Shown here: positions 34,610 through 42,127 of the stretch, piece by piece
Numbering within the stretch: the stretch's first letter is position 1
How the letters are laid out: every line of letters begins with the position of its first letter
Assembly (NCBI RefSeq): GCF_026339955.1
Contig: NZ_JAPEPW010000001.1
Coordinates: 5,513,001-5,577,000 of the forward strand
Direction: 5' to 3'
From: Streptomyces sp. NBC_01549
GTDB lineage: Bacteria; Actinomycetota; Actinomycetes; Streptomycetales; Streptomycetaceae
Length of the DNA stretch: 64,000 nucleotides
Position numbers and translations under genes: made by a program
Notes under the pieces: model-generated
What the model was told of the DNA's origin: nothing
Seen by the model: the letters and a program-made list of their open reading frames with translations, nothing else
The model's database searches: none

Positions 34610-35377
34610 ATGGCAACGCTTGAAATCCACGACCTGCACGTCACCGTCGAGGCCGACAACGCCACGAAGGAGATCCTCAAGGGCGTCGACCTGACCGTGA
34701 AGCAGGGCGAGACGCACGCCATCATGGGCCCCAACGGCTCCGGCAAGTCGACCCTCGCCTACTCCCTCGCGGGCCACCCGAAGTACACGATCACCGGCGG
34801 CACCGTCACCCTCGACGGCGAGGACGTCCTGGAGATGTCCGTCGACGAGCGCGCCCGCGCGGGCCTGTTCCTGGCGATGCAGTACCCGGTCGAGGTCCCC
34901 GGTGTGTCGGTCTCCAACTTCCTGCGCACCTCCGCCACGGCTGTCCGCGGCGAGGCCCCCAAGCTGCGCACCTGGGTGAAGGAGGTCAAGGAGACCATGG
35001 AGCGCCTCTCCATGGACCCGTCCTTCGCCGAGCGCAACGTCAACGAGGGCTTCTCCGGCGGTGAGAAGAAGCGCCACGAGATCCTTCAGCTGGAACTGCT
35101 CAAGCCGAAGATCGCGATCCTCGACGAGACCGACTCCGGCCTGGACGTCGACGCCCTGCGCATCGTCTCCGAGGGCGTCAACCGTGTCCGCGAGACCGGC
35201 GAGGTCGGCACCCTGCTGATCACGCACTACACGCGCATCCTGCGCTACATCAAGCCCGACTTCGTCCACGTCTTCTCCGGCGGCAAGATCGTCGAGTCCG
35301 GCGGCGCCGAGCTCGCCGACAAGCTGGAGAACGAGGGCTACGAGGCCTACACCACGAAGGGTGGCGTATCCGCGTGA
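34610..35377 (+). CDS. sufC: Fe-S cluster assembly ATPase SufC
   Basis: 255 residues; ABC-type ATPase that drives conformational change of SufB-SufD. Walker A MGPNGSGKST, SufC signature FSGGEKKRHEILQLELL, Walker B IAILDETDSGLD and H-loop LLITHYTRIL are intact. The ETDSGLD after Walker B is SufC-specific. Overlaps sufS by 4 nt. Confidence 0.98.
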   Translation: MATLEIHDLHVTVEADNATKEILKGVDLTVKQGETHAIMGPNGSGKSTLAYSLAGHPKYTITGGTVTLDGEDVLEMSVDERARAGLFLAMQYPVEVPGVSVSNFLRTSATAVRGEAPKLRTWVKEVKETMERLSMDPSFAERNVNEGFSGGEKKRHEILQLELLKPKIAILDETDSGLDVDALRIVSEGVNRVRETGEVGTLLITHYTRILRYIKPDFVHVFSGGKIVESGGAELADKLENEGYEAYTTKGGVSA

Positions 35378-36630
35378 CACAGCTGCCGGGCCTCCTCGAC
35401 ACCGAGGCGATCCGCAAGGACTTTCCCATCCTGGACCGTCAGGTCCACGACGGCAGGAAGCTCGTCTACCTGGACAACGCGGCGACTTCGCAGAAGCCGC
35501 GCCAGGTGCTCGACGCCCTGAACGAGTACTACGAGCGCTACAACGCCAACGTCCACCGCGGTGTCCATGTGCTCGCCGAGGAGGCCACGGCGCTGTACGA
35601 GGGCGCGCGCGACAAGGTCGCCGCGTTCATCAACGCGCCGAGCCGCGACGAGGTGATCTTCACCAAGAACGCCTCCGAGTCGCTCAACCTCGTGGCCAAC
35701 ATGCTCGGCTGGGCCGACGAGCCGTACCGGGTCGACCACGAGACCGAGATCGTCATCACCGAGATGGAGCACCACTCCAACATCGTGCCGTGGCAGCTGC
35801 TGGCGCAGCGCACGGGCGCGAAGCTGAAGTGGTTCGGCCTGACCGACGACGGCCGTCTCGACCTGTCGAACATCAACGAGATCATCACCGAGAAGACGAA
35901 GATCGTCTCCTTCGTGCTGGTGTCGAACATCCTGGGCACCGTCAACCCGGTCGAGGCGATAGTGCGCCGCGCCCAGGAGGTCGGCGCGCTGGTCTGCATC
36001 GACGCCTCGCAGGCCGCCCCGCACATGCCCCTGGACGTTCAGGCCCTCCAGGCCGACTTCGTGGCCTTCACCGGCCACAAGATGTGCGGTCCGACCGGCA
36101 TCGGCGTCCTCTGGGGCCGCCAGGAGCTGCTGGAGGACCTGCCTCCGTTCCTCGGCGGCGGCGAGATGATCGAGACGGTGTCGATGCACTCGTCGACGTA
36201 CGCCCCGGCGCCGCACAAGTTCGAGGCGGGCACCCCGCCGATCGCGCAGGCGGTCGGCCTCGGCGCGGCGATCGACTACCTGAACGCGATCGGCATGGAC
36301 AAGATCCTCGCCCATGAGCACGCGCTCACCGAGTACGCGGTGAAGCGGCTCGGCGAGGTCCCCGACCTGCGGATCATCGGCCCGACCACGGCCGAGGACC
36401 GCGGCGCCGCGATCTCGTTCACGCTCGGTGACATCCACCCGCACGACGTGGGCCAGGTCCTGGACGAGCAGGGCATCGCGGTCCGGGTCGGTCACCACTG
36501 CGCACGCCCGGTCTGCCTGCGGTACGGAATTCCTGCGACCACGCGAGCGTCGTTCTATCTGTACTCCACGCCGGCCGAGATCGACGCACTGGTGGACGGC
36601 CTGGAGCACGTCCGGAACTTCTTCGGCTGA
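35374..36630 (+). CDS. sufS: cysteine desulfurase SufS
   Basis: 418 residues; PLP enzyme that strips sulfur from cysteine and passes it to SufU. Start is the GTG at 35374 (VTQLPGLLDTEAIRKDFPIL). PLP lysine in FTGHKMCGPTGIGVLWG, phosphate-binding TKNASESLNLVAN and EHHSNIVPWQ, and the active-site cysteine loop in VRVGHHCARPVCLRYG identify a class II (SufS) desulfurase. Followed after 15 nt by its sulfur acceptor sufU. Confidence 0.97.
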   Translation: MTQLPGLLDTEAIRKDFPILDRQVHDGRKLVYLDNAATSQKPRQVLDALNEYYERYNANVHRGVHVLAEEATALYEGARDKVAAFINAPSRDEVIFTKNASESLNLVANMLGWADEPYRVDHETEIVITEMEHHSNIVPWQLLAQRTGAKLKWFGLTDDGRLDLSNINEIITEKTKIVSFVLVSNILGTVNPVEAIVRRAQEVGALVCIDASQAAPHMPLDVQALQADFVAFTGHKMCGPTGIGVLWGRQELLEDLPPFLGGGEMIETVSMHSSTYAPAPHKFEAGTPPIAQAVGLGAAIDYLNAIGMDKILAHEHALTEYAVKRLGEVPDLRIIGPTTAEDRGAAISFTLGDIHPHDVGQVLDEQGIAVRVGHHCARPVCLRYGIPATTRASFYLYSTPAEIDALVDGLEHVRNFFG

Positions 36631-36645
36631 GGGGCTGGCTGAGAC

Positions 36646-37110
36646 GTGAAGCTTGATTCGATGTACCAGGAAGTCATCCTGGACCACTACAAGCACCCCC
36701 ATGGGCGGGGCTTGCGGGATGGCGATGCCGAGGTGCACCACGTCAACCCGACGTGCGGCGACGAGATCACGCTGCGCGTGAAGTACGACGGCGAGCAGAT
36801 CGCGGATATCTCGTACGAGGGGCAGGGCTGCTCCATCAGCCAGGCCTCGGCGTCCGTGCTGAACGAGCTCCTGGTCGGCAAGGGCGTGTCCGAGGCGCAG
36901 AAGATCCAGGAGACCTTCCTGGAGCTGATGCAGTCCAAGGGCAGGATCGAGCCCGACGACGCGATGGAGGAGGTGCTGGAGGACGCGGTCGCGTTCGCCG
37001 GTGTCTCCAAGTACCCGGCCCGGGTCAAGTGCGCCCTCCTGAGCTGGATGGCGTGGAAGGACGCGACGGCCCAGGCTCTGGGCGAGAGCGCCGAGAGGAA
37101 GACGGCATGA
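36646..37110 (+). CDS. sufU: SufU, zinc-dependent sulfur acceptor
   Basis: 154 residues from GTG 36646. IscU-like fold with NPTCGDEITLRV, GQGCSISQASASVLNELLVG and the third ligand Cys in RVKCALLSWMAWKDA; the insertion between the second and third Cys marks the SufU class, which receives sulfur from SufS instead of acting as a main scaffold. Overlaps the next gene by ATGA. Confidence 0.96.
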   Translation: MKLDSMYQEVILDHYKHPHGRGLRDGDAEVHHVNPTCGDEITLRVKYDGEQIADISYEGQGCSISQASASVLNELLVGKGVSEAQKIQETFLELMQSKGRIEPDDAMEEVLEDAVAFAGVSKYPARVKCALLSWMAWKDATAQALGESAERKTA

Positions 37111-37460
37111 GCGAGAACACTGTGACATCGGAAGAGGGCCTGACGACGAAGCCGGCCTCGGAGGAAGAACTCCGTGAGGCGCTGTACGACGTCGTCGACC
37201 CGGAGCTCGGCATCGACGTCGTCAACCTCGGCCTGATCTACGGCATTCACGTCGACGACGCGAACATCGCGACGATCGACATGACCCTGACGTCCGCGGC
37301 CTGCCCGCTCACCGACGTCATCGAGGACCAGGCCAAGTCCGCCACGGACGGCCTCGTCAACGAACTGCGCATCAACTGGGTCTGGATGCCGCCGTGGGGC
37401 CCGGACAAGATCACGGACGACGGACGTGAGCAGCTTCGGGCGCTCGGCTTCAACGTCTGA
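37107..37460 (+). CDS. sufT: SufT/MIP18-type metal-sulfur cluster assembly factor
   Basis: 117 residues, DUF59 family: ELREALYDVVDPELGIDVVNLGLIYGI followed by MTLTSAACPLTDVIEDQAKSA and WVWMPPWGPDKITDDGREQLRALGFNV. Members help mature Fe-S proteins. ATG 37107 lies in the sufU stop. Last gene of the operon, followed by a strong terminator. Confidence 0.95.
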   Translation: MSENTVTSEEGLTTKPASEEELREALYDVVDPELGIDVVNLGLIYGIHVDDANIATIDMTLTSAACPLTDVIEDQAKSATDGLVNELRINWVWMPPWGPDKITDDGREQLRALGFNV

Positions 37461-37484
37461 GTCCGCGCACAGCTCCGCACACGT

Positions 37485-37517
37485 CTGTGGCCCCCGGCAG
37501 CTCGCCGGGGGCCACAG
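37485..37517. terminator. terminator closing the suf operon
   Basis: Perfect 14-bp stem CTGTGGCCCCCGGC / GCCGGGGGCCACAG with a 5-nt loop, 24 nt after the sufT stop and just before the end of the convergent AbfB gene. Confidence 0.88.
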
Positions 37518-37529
37518 TTGTTCCTGAGG

Positions 37530-38504
37530 TCAGGACCAGCCGTTCACCACGCGGAACGCCGAGTCCGCGCGGAAGAGCTGGCTGTTGTCGTCTCTGTCCA
37601 GGCGGAGCTGGAAGTTGCGGTGGCGCAGATAGCGGCCCGGGTAGTTGATCGACTCCAGCATGACGGCGCCCGTGTACGGCGACGTCCGGGGGCAGAAGGT
37701 GGCGTCCTTCCGGAAGAGGTCGGAGCCGTCGTTGCGGTCGGCGCGCAGCATGAAGTTGCGGTGACGCAGATAGGCGCCGTCGGGGGTGGTGAAGGAGTAG
37801 CAGTCGGCGTTGCCGAGCCCCTCCACCATCTTGAAGCTGGCGTCCCGCTTGGTCGAGCCCGAGCTGCCCGAATCCACCGGGTCGAGTCGTACGAAGCCGT
37901 TGCTCAGATGCCAGTAGCGGTCCGGGTAGTTGACCGACTGGAGCGACTTCCGTGAGGAGACCGGCTTGGACTCGGGCGGCTTGCTGGCCGAGGCGGTCTT
38001 CGACGGTCCGGTGGGGTCGGGGACGGGCTTGTCGTCGGACCCCTGTTCCGAGGGTTTTGGCGAGGCCGAGTCCGACGCGGTGGAGGTGGTGGTGGAGCCG
38101 GCGTGCCGCGGGGAGGACAGGGCGTTCTTGCCGGCCGGGGCCGTGGTGCTGCCCGAGGCGGAGAGGCCGGGCATGAACGGGACGTCCGTGTCGGAGGTGG
38201 TGTGGTTCGCCCGGTCCTTCGACGCGGCGTCGCTGTTGCTGTCGAGTACGGCGATCGCGGTCGCCGTGGCGATGAGCACCGCGATCGCGAGTCCGCCGGC
38301 CATCCACAGCCGTCGGGTTCCGGGCAACCGGCCCTCGTCCGGGAACTCCCCGGACTCCCAGGGGGCCGGCGGTTCGGTGAAGGGGGGCAGTTCCATCGGA
38401 TAGGGAGTGCCTTGGGGGGTGGGGCGCCAGGCGGGTTCCTCCGAAGTGGGCGCGGGCTGGTCGGGCCCGGGCTCGGGTTCGGGCTCTGGCGTTGTTTCTG
38501 GCAT
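37530..38504 (-). CDS. membrane-anchored protein with C-terminal AbfB domain
   Basis: 324 residues from ATG 38504, with GGAGGA 6 nt upstream. Residues 1-65 are acidic and Pro-rich (cytosolic), one helix follows (LWMAGGLAIAVLIATATAIAVL), then a Ser/Thr/Pro-rich linker, then an arabinofuranosidase-B-like beta-trefoil with repeats SVNYPDRYWHLSNGFVRLDPV, YLRHRNFMLRADRNDGSDLFRKDATFC and YLRHRNFQLRLDRDDNSQLFRADSAF. No hydrolase domain is attached, so it probably binds arabinose-containing glycans at the cell surface. Confidence 0.87.
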   Translation of the reverse strand: MPETTPEPEPEPGPDQPAPTSEEPAWRPTPQGTPYPMELPPFTEPPAPWESGEFPDEGRLPGTRRLWMAGGLAIAVLIATATAIAVLDSNSDAASKDRANHTTSDTDVPFMPGLSASGSTTAPAGKNALSSPRHAGSTTTSTASDSASPKPSEQGSDDKPVPDPTGPSKTASASKPPESKPVSSRKSLQSVNYPDRYWHLSNGFVRLDPVDSGSSGSTKRDASFKMVEGLGNADCYSFTTPDGAYLRHRNFMLRADRNDGSDLFRKDATFCPRTSPYTGAVMLESINYPGRYLRHRNFQLRLDRDDNSQLFRADSAFRVVNGWS

Positions 38505-38904
38505 GCGCGTTCCTCCAGCGTCGCCCAAGGCGCACGCGGATTCGTTTACTGGTCTCAGCACAAGAAGGGGGGAGCGCGGACACACGGAACGGCGGTAGCC
38601 GTGGAGACCGGGTGCGCGACTTGTGAAACAGTAGTGGACTTGGTGAGTTCTGAGCAGCCGTTTCCCCCACTGATCCCTTGGCCCCACGGGGATTCATGGG
38701 GGTTCATGCGAATTCATGGGCGTGGTGGCTTCACATTGCATTCTCAGTGTGATCCAAGTCCGGGCTCATCGGGGTGCGACAGCGTGAGGTCGTGTCTGTT
38801 TCTGTACAACTCGCCTCCACACGACCGGTGTTCGTCCTCAGCTGCCCCGCTGCTGCAGTTGATGCTGCACGCGCATCCACGGATCGCCCTGCCGCCCGAA
38901 ACCC

Positions 38905-38939
38905 TCCCCCATAGCCTTAAGGGCATGGGGGACCCCCAT
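38905..38939. repeat. short palindromic insertion in the sulfotransferase remnant
   Basis: TCCCCCAT (38905-38912) and ATGGGGGA (38925-38932) form an 8-bp stem around AGCCTTAAGGGC, followed by CCCCCAT. Similar TCCCCCAT...ATGGGGGA palindromes are, as I recall, frequent in Streptomyces intergenic DNA. Here it interrupts the reading frame between PPET and VLPAYEG. Confidence 0.7.
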
Positions 38940-39113
38940 CGTGCTCCCCGCCTACGAAGGCCGGTTGGCCTTCGGTGATCTGGCGGAGCGCGGCAACCGG
39001 GCCGGGCTCGCGCGCTGGATCACCGGCCGCAAGGAGACCCGCTTCCATGAACTCGGGCTGGACGCCGGGCGCGTGGCCGAGCGGATCACCGACGGGCCGC
39101 CCACCCTCGGCTC

Positions 39114-39216
39114 GGGCCTGTCCGGCGGATCAAGTCGGAGGGAAGCGACGGTGCCTTATAAGCACAAGTGGGCGTGCCAAGCCCCGCGTCTCCGGCACGA
39201 TCCGCCGGACAGGCCC
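39114..39216. mobile_element. 103-bp MITE with 18-bp terminal inverted repeats
   Basis: Perfect 18-bp ends GGGCCTGTCCGGCGGATC (39114-39131) and its complement (39199-39216), with no coding capacity between. Flanking CTCG (39111-39114) and CTAG (39216-39219) look like a 4-bp target duplication with one change. Removing the element plus one flank (105 bp) restores the sulfotransferase frame ...LGSALGIALRAY. The TAG inside the right flank stops translation. The ends resemble those of IS5-family elements in Streptomyces. Confidence 0.85.
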
Positions 39217-39984
39217 TAGGCTCTCGGCATCGCGCTCCGTGCCTACGCCGAGGAGCACGGCAAGGCGCGCTGGGGCGACAAGCGACCCGCGTACGCCCTG
39301 CGCGTGGCGGAGATCCTGCGGCTGTTCCCCGACGCGCAGTTCGTCCACCTCGTACGGGACGGCCGGGACTGCGTCGCCTCGCTGCTCGGGATGCCCTGGT
39401 GGCACCGCGGGTTCCACGAGGCCGTGGCCACCTGGGCCCAGGTCATGGACGCCACCCGCAAGTACGCGCGCGAGCTGGGACCGGACAGCTGGTACCAACT
39501 GCGCTTCGAGGACCTCTTGGCTGATCCCGAGGGTCAACTCCGCCGCGTGTGCGGGTTCCTGGGCGAGGAGTACGCCCCCGGGATGACCGAGCCGTACCGC
39601 GTCGCCGGGATGGCCGTACCCCGCCCGCAAGACCTGGCACCGGCGCACCCACGGCGCGCTGGACACCTCCCGGGCAGGCGCCTGGAGCGCCGGACTGACG
39701 ACCGATCAGATACGCCTGCGCGAGGCCGCGTTGGGAGAGCGACTGATCTCGTACGGCTACGACCTCGCCGGAGCGGTCCGGCCCGACCCCGCAGAGCTGT
39801 TGCGCTACCGGCGGGTGGAGATGCTGCGCCGGGCCGCCCACACCAAGCGGCGGATGCTCGACCGCCTGGCGCGGGTGCGTGAACCCGGACCGTTGGCCTG
39901 CCGGCCGGTCGCGGGGTGAGCCGTGAAGTGAGTGAGGAGAAGGGGGCGGGGCGGCGGAGTCGCCGGGGTAGGGCGGGGCTCCTT

Positions 39985-40022
39985 GTGTACGAGTGTACGC
40001 ATCGATGCGTACACTCGTACAC
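39985..40022. promoter_or_regulatory. 38-bp perfect palindromic operator abutting the SMR gene
   Basis: A perfect palindrome centred on ATCGAT between 40003 and 40004; each half carries GTGTACGAGTGTACGC. It ends one base before the ATG at 40023. TACACT at 40010-40015 is a plausible -10 placing the transcript start at the ATG, with no room for a ribosome site. Best explained as the operator of the TetR regulator encoded next. Confidence 0.85.
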
Positions 40023-40343
40023 ATGGGGTACGCACTGCTCGCCGGAGCCATCGCCTCCGAGGTGGCCGCCACGACCGCCATGAAGTACAGCGAGGGCTTC
40101 AGCAGGCCCTGGCCCTCGCTGGTGACCGTTCTGGGATACGTCATCGCCTTCGTGCTGCTCGCCCAGTGCCTGAAGACGGTTCAGGTCGGCACCGCCTACG
40201 CGATCTGGGCCGGCGCCGGGACCGCCGTCATCGCCGCGATCGGCATGGTGTTCCTCGGCGAGGCGCTCAGCCTCACCAAGGTCGCCGGGATACTGCTGAT
40301 CATCGGCGGGGTCGTGGTGCTGAACCTCGGCGGGGCCCACTGA
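40023..40343 (+). CDS. SMR-family multidrug efflux protein
   Basis: 106 residues, four helices. The membrane-embedded Glu is in GAIASEVAATTAMKYSEGFSRPWPS and the signature GTAYAIWAGAGTAVIAAIGMVFLGE is complete, so it belongs to the QacE/EmrE branch of small multidrug resistance exporters (proton-driven, cation drugs). The ATG at 40023 directly follows the operator, suggesting a leaderless message. Its stop overlaps the tetR start (TGATG). Confidence 0.95.
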   Translation: MGYALLAGAIASEVAATTAMKYSEGFSRPWPSLVTVLGYVIAFVLLAQCLKTVQVGTAYAIWAGAGTAVIAAIGMVFLGEALSLTKVAGILLIIGGVVVLNLGGAH

Positions 40344-40882
40344 TGGCGGCGCGCCGCTACGACCCCGAGCGGCGACAGCGGATCATCGACGCGGCGATCC
40401 GGGTCGTGGGCGCAAGGGGACTCGCCGGGTTGAGCCATCGCACCGTCGCCGCCGAGGCCGATGTGCCGCTCGGCTCCACCACGTACCACTTCAAGACCCT
40501 CGACGAACTCATGGTCGCCGCGCTGCGCCAGGCGAACGAGGGGTTCGCCAAGGTGGTCGCCGCGCGCGGCGCCCTGGAGGACCCCCGGGTCGACCTCGCC
40601 GGCGAACTCGCCGGGCTGATGGGCGAGTGGCTCGCGGGCGACCGTACGGGGGTGGAGCTGGCGTACGAGCTCTACCTCGCGGCGCTGCGCCGCCCCGTCC
40701 TGCGCCCCGTCGCCGCCGAATGGGTCCAGAACCTCACCGAGCCCCTGGCCCGCCGCACCGACCCCGTCACCGCGAGGGCACTGGTCGCACTGGTGGACGG
40801 GATCTGTCTGCAGGTGCTGCTGACGGGGGCGACGTACGACGAGGGGTATGCGCGGGAGGTGTTGGGCCGGATGATCGGCTGA
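40343..40882 (+). CDS. TetR-family regulator of the SMR gene
   Basis: 179 residues. HTH at the N-terminus: RQRIIDAAIRVVGARGLAGLSHRTVAAEADVPLGSTTYHFKTLDELMVAAL. The C-terminal ligand domain ends VDGICLQVLLTGATYDEGYAREVLGRMIG. Translationally coupled to the SMR gene, it most likely represses both through the 38-bp palindrome and is released by an exported drug. Confidence 0.93.
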   Translation: MAARRYDPERRQRIIDAAIRVVGARGLAGLSHRTVAAEADVPLGSTTYHFKTLDELMVAALRQANEGFAKVVAARGALEDPRVDLAGELAGLMGEWLAGDRTGVELAYELYLAALRRPVLRPVAAEWVQNLTEPLARRTDPVTARALVALVDGICLQVLLTGATYDEGYAREVLGRMIG

Positions 40883-41039
40883 GGAGCAGCCGTGGCAGGT
40901 GCCCGGTGAGCAGGGTGTGCGGGGCGGGAGGGCGGCCTCCTGCCAGGCGGCTCGCAGGGGGGCGTGCGGGGCGCCCGGCACGTGAGACGGCGCGTGTACC
41001 GGTTCGCTCGTGCGCCCCGGGCCGCGTTAGGTTTCACCC

Positions 41040-42041
41040 ATGACCGACACGACTGCTACTCGCACCACCGGCGCCGTCGCCGCCGGCCTCGCCACCCTCA
41101 CGGCCGACGGCACCGTCCTCGACACCTGGTTCCCCGCGCCCGAACTGTCCGCCACGCAGGCCGAGGGCCTCGGCCCGGCCGGCACCGAGCGGCTGTCCGC
41201 CGAGCGTGCCGTGGAGCTGCTCGGTGCCGGCGCCGCCAAAGCCATCGGGCCCGACGCCCGCCGGGGCGTCGAAGTGGTCGCGGTCCGTACGGTCATCGCC
41301 TCGCTGGACGACAAGCCGATCGACGCGTACGACACCTACCTGCGCCTGCACCTGCTCTCGCACCGCCTGGTGAAGCCGCACGGCCAGAGCCTGGACGGCA
41401 TCTTCGGTCACCTCGCCAACGTCGCCTGGACCTCACTCGGCCCGGTCGCCGTGGACGACGTCGAGAAGGCGCGCCTCAACGCCCGCGCCGAGGGCCTGCA
41501 CCTCCAGGTGACGTCCATCGACAAGTTCCCGCGCATGACGGACTACGTCGCCCCCAAGGGCGTCCGGATCGCCGACGCCGACCGCGTCCGCCTCGGCGCG
41601 CACCTCGCCGAGGGCACCACCGTCATGCATGAGGGCTTCGTGAACTTCAACGCGGGCACGCTCGGTACGTCGATGGTCGAGGGCCGCATCTCGGCCGGCG
41701 TCGTGGTCGGCGACGGCTCCGACATCGGCGGCGGCGCCTCCACCATGGGCACCCTGTCCGGCGGCGGCAACGTCCGCATCACCATCGGCGAGCGCTGCCT
41801 GATCGGCGCCGAGGCGGGCGTAGGTATCGCCCTCGGCGACGAGTGCGTGGTCGAGGCGGGCCTGTACGTCACCGCGGGCACCCGCGTCACCATGCCCGAC
41901 GGGCAGATCGTCAAGGCCCGTGAGCTGTCCGGGGCGTCGAACATCCTCTTCCGGCGCAACTCGATCACCGGCACGGTCGAGGCGCGGCCGAACAACGCGG
42001 TATGGGGCGGCCTGAACGAGGTTCTGCACGCTCACAACTGA
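41040..42041 (+). CDS. dapD: 2,3,4,5-tetrahydropyridine-2,6-dicarboxylate N-succinyltransferase
   Basis: Lysine/diaminopimelate pathway enzyme that succinylates tetrahydrodipicolinate. 333 residues, the long actinobacterial form. The left-handed beta-helix region is visible as hexapeptide repeats (GTTVMHEGFVNFNAGTLGTSMVEGRISAGVVVGDGSDIGGGAS, then GERCLIGAEAGVGIALGDECVVEAGLYVTAGT). Single gene with a terminator shared with helR; dapA is encoded 3.9 kb away in the opposite direction. Confidence 0.96.
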   Translation: MTDTTATRTTGAVAAGLATLTADGTVLDTWFPAPELSATQAEGLGPAGTERLSAERAVELLGAGAAKAIGPDARRGVEVVAVRTVIASLDDKPIDAYDTYLRLHLLSHRLVKPHGQSLDGIFGHLANVAWTSLGPVAVDDVEKARLNARAEGLHLQVTSIDKFPRMTDYVAPKGVRIADADRVRLGAHLAEGTTVMHEGFVNFNAGTLGTSMVEGRISAGVVVGDGSDIGGGASTMGTLSGGGNVRITIGERCLIGAEAGVGIALGDECVVEAGLYVTAGTRVTMPDGQIVKARELSGASNILFRRNSITGTVEARPNNAVWGGLNEVLHAHN

Positions 42042-42092
42042 GGAGTTCGTCCGAGGCCGGTCGAGGCCGCGGGCCGCACGTGGCTGGTCGCG

Positions 42093-42127
42093 CACCACCC
42101 CACGCCTCTGAGGGGCGCGGGGTGGTG
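42093..42127. terminator. bidirectional terminator between dapD and helR
   Basis: 9-bp stem CACCACCCC (42093-42101) with GGGGTGGTG (42119-42127) plus inner pairs, immediately after the helR stop and 52 nt after the dapD stop. Confidence 0.75.

Larger units (their letters stand above)
38792..39919 (+). pseudogene. sulfotransferase remnant with four lesions
   Basis: Recognisable pieces read VFVLSCP, LLQLMLHAHPRIALPPET, VLPAYEGRLAFGDLAERG, then AEEHGKARWGDKRPAYALRVAEILRLFPDAQFVHLVRDGRDCVASLLGMPWWHRGF and ERLISYGYDLAGAV, a PAPS-dependent sulfotransferase. Lesions: the 5'-phosphosulfate loop between SCP and LLQL (normally RSGTT) is deleted; a 37-nt palindromic sequence replaces a few codons at 38904-38940; a 103-bp MITE sits at 39114-39216 and creates an in-frame TAG at 39217; and an extra C in the CCCC run at 39619-39622 shifts the frame. 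The start is approximate. No functional product is expected. Confidence 0.85.
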
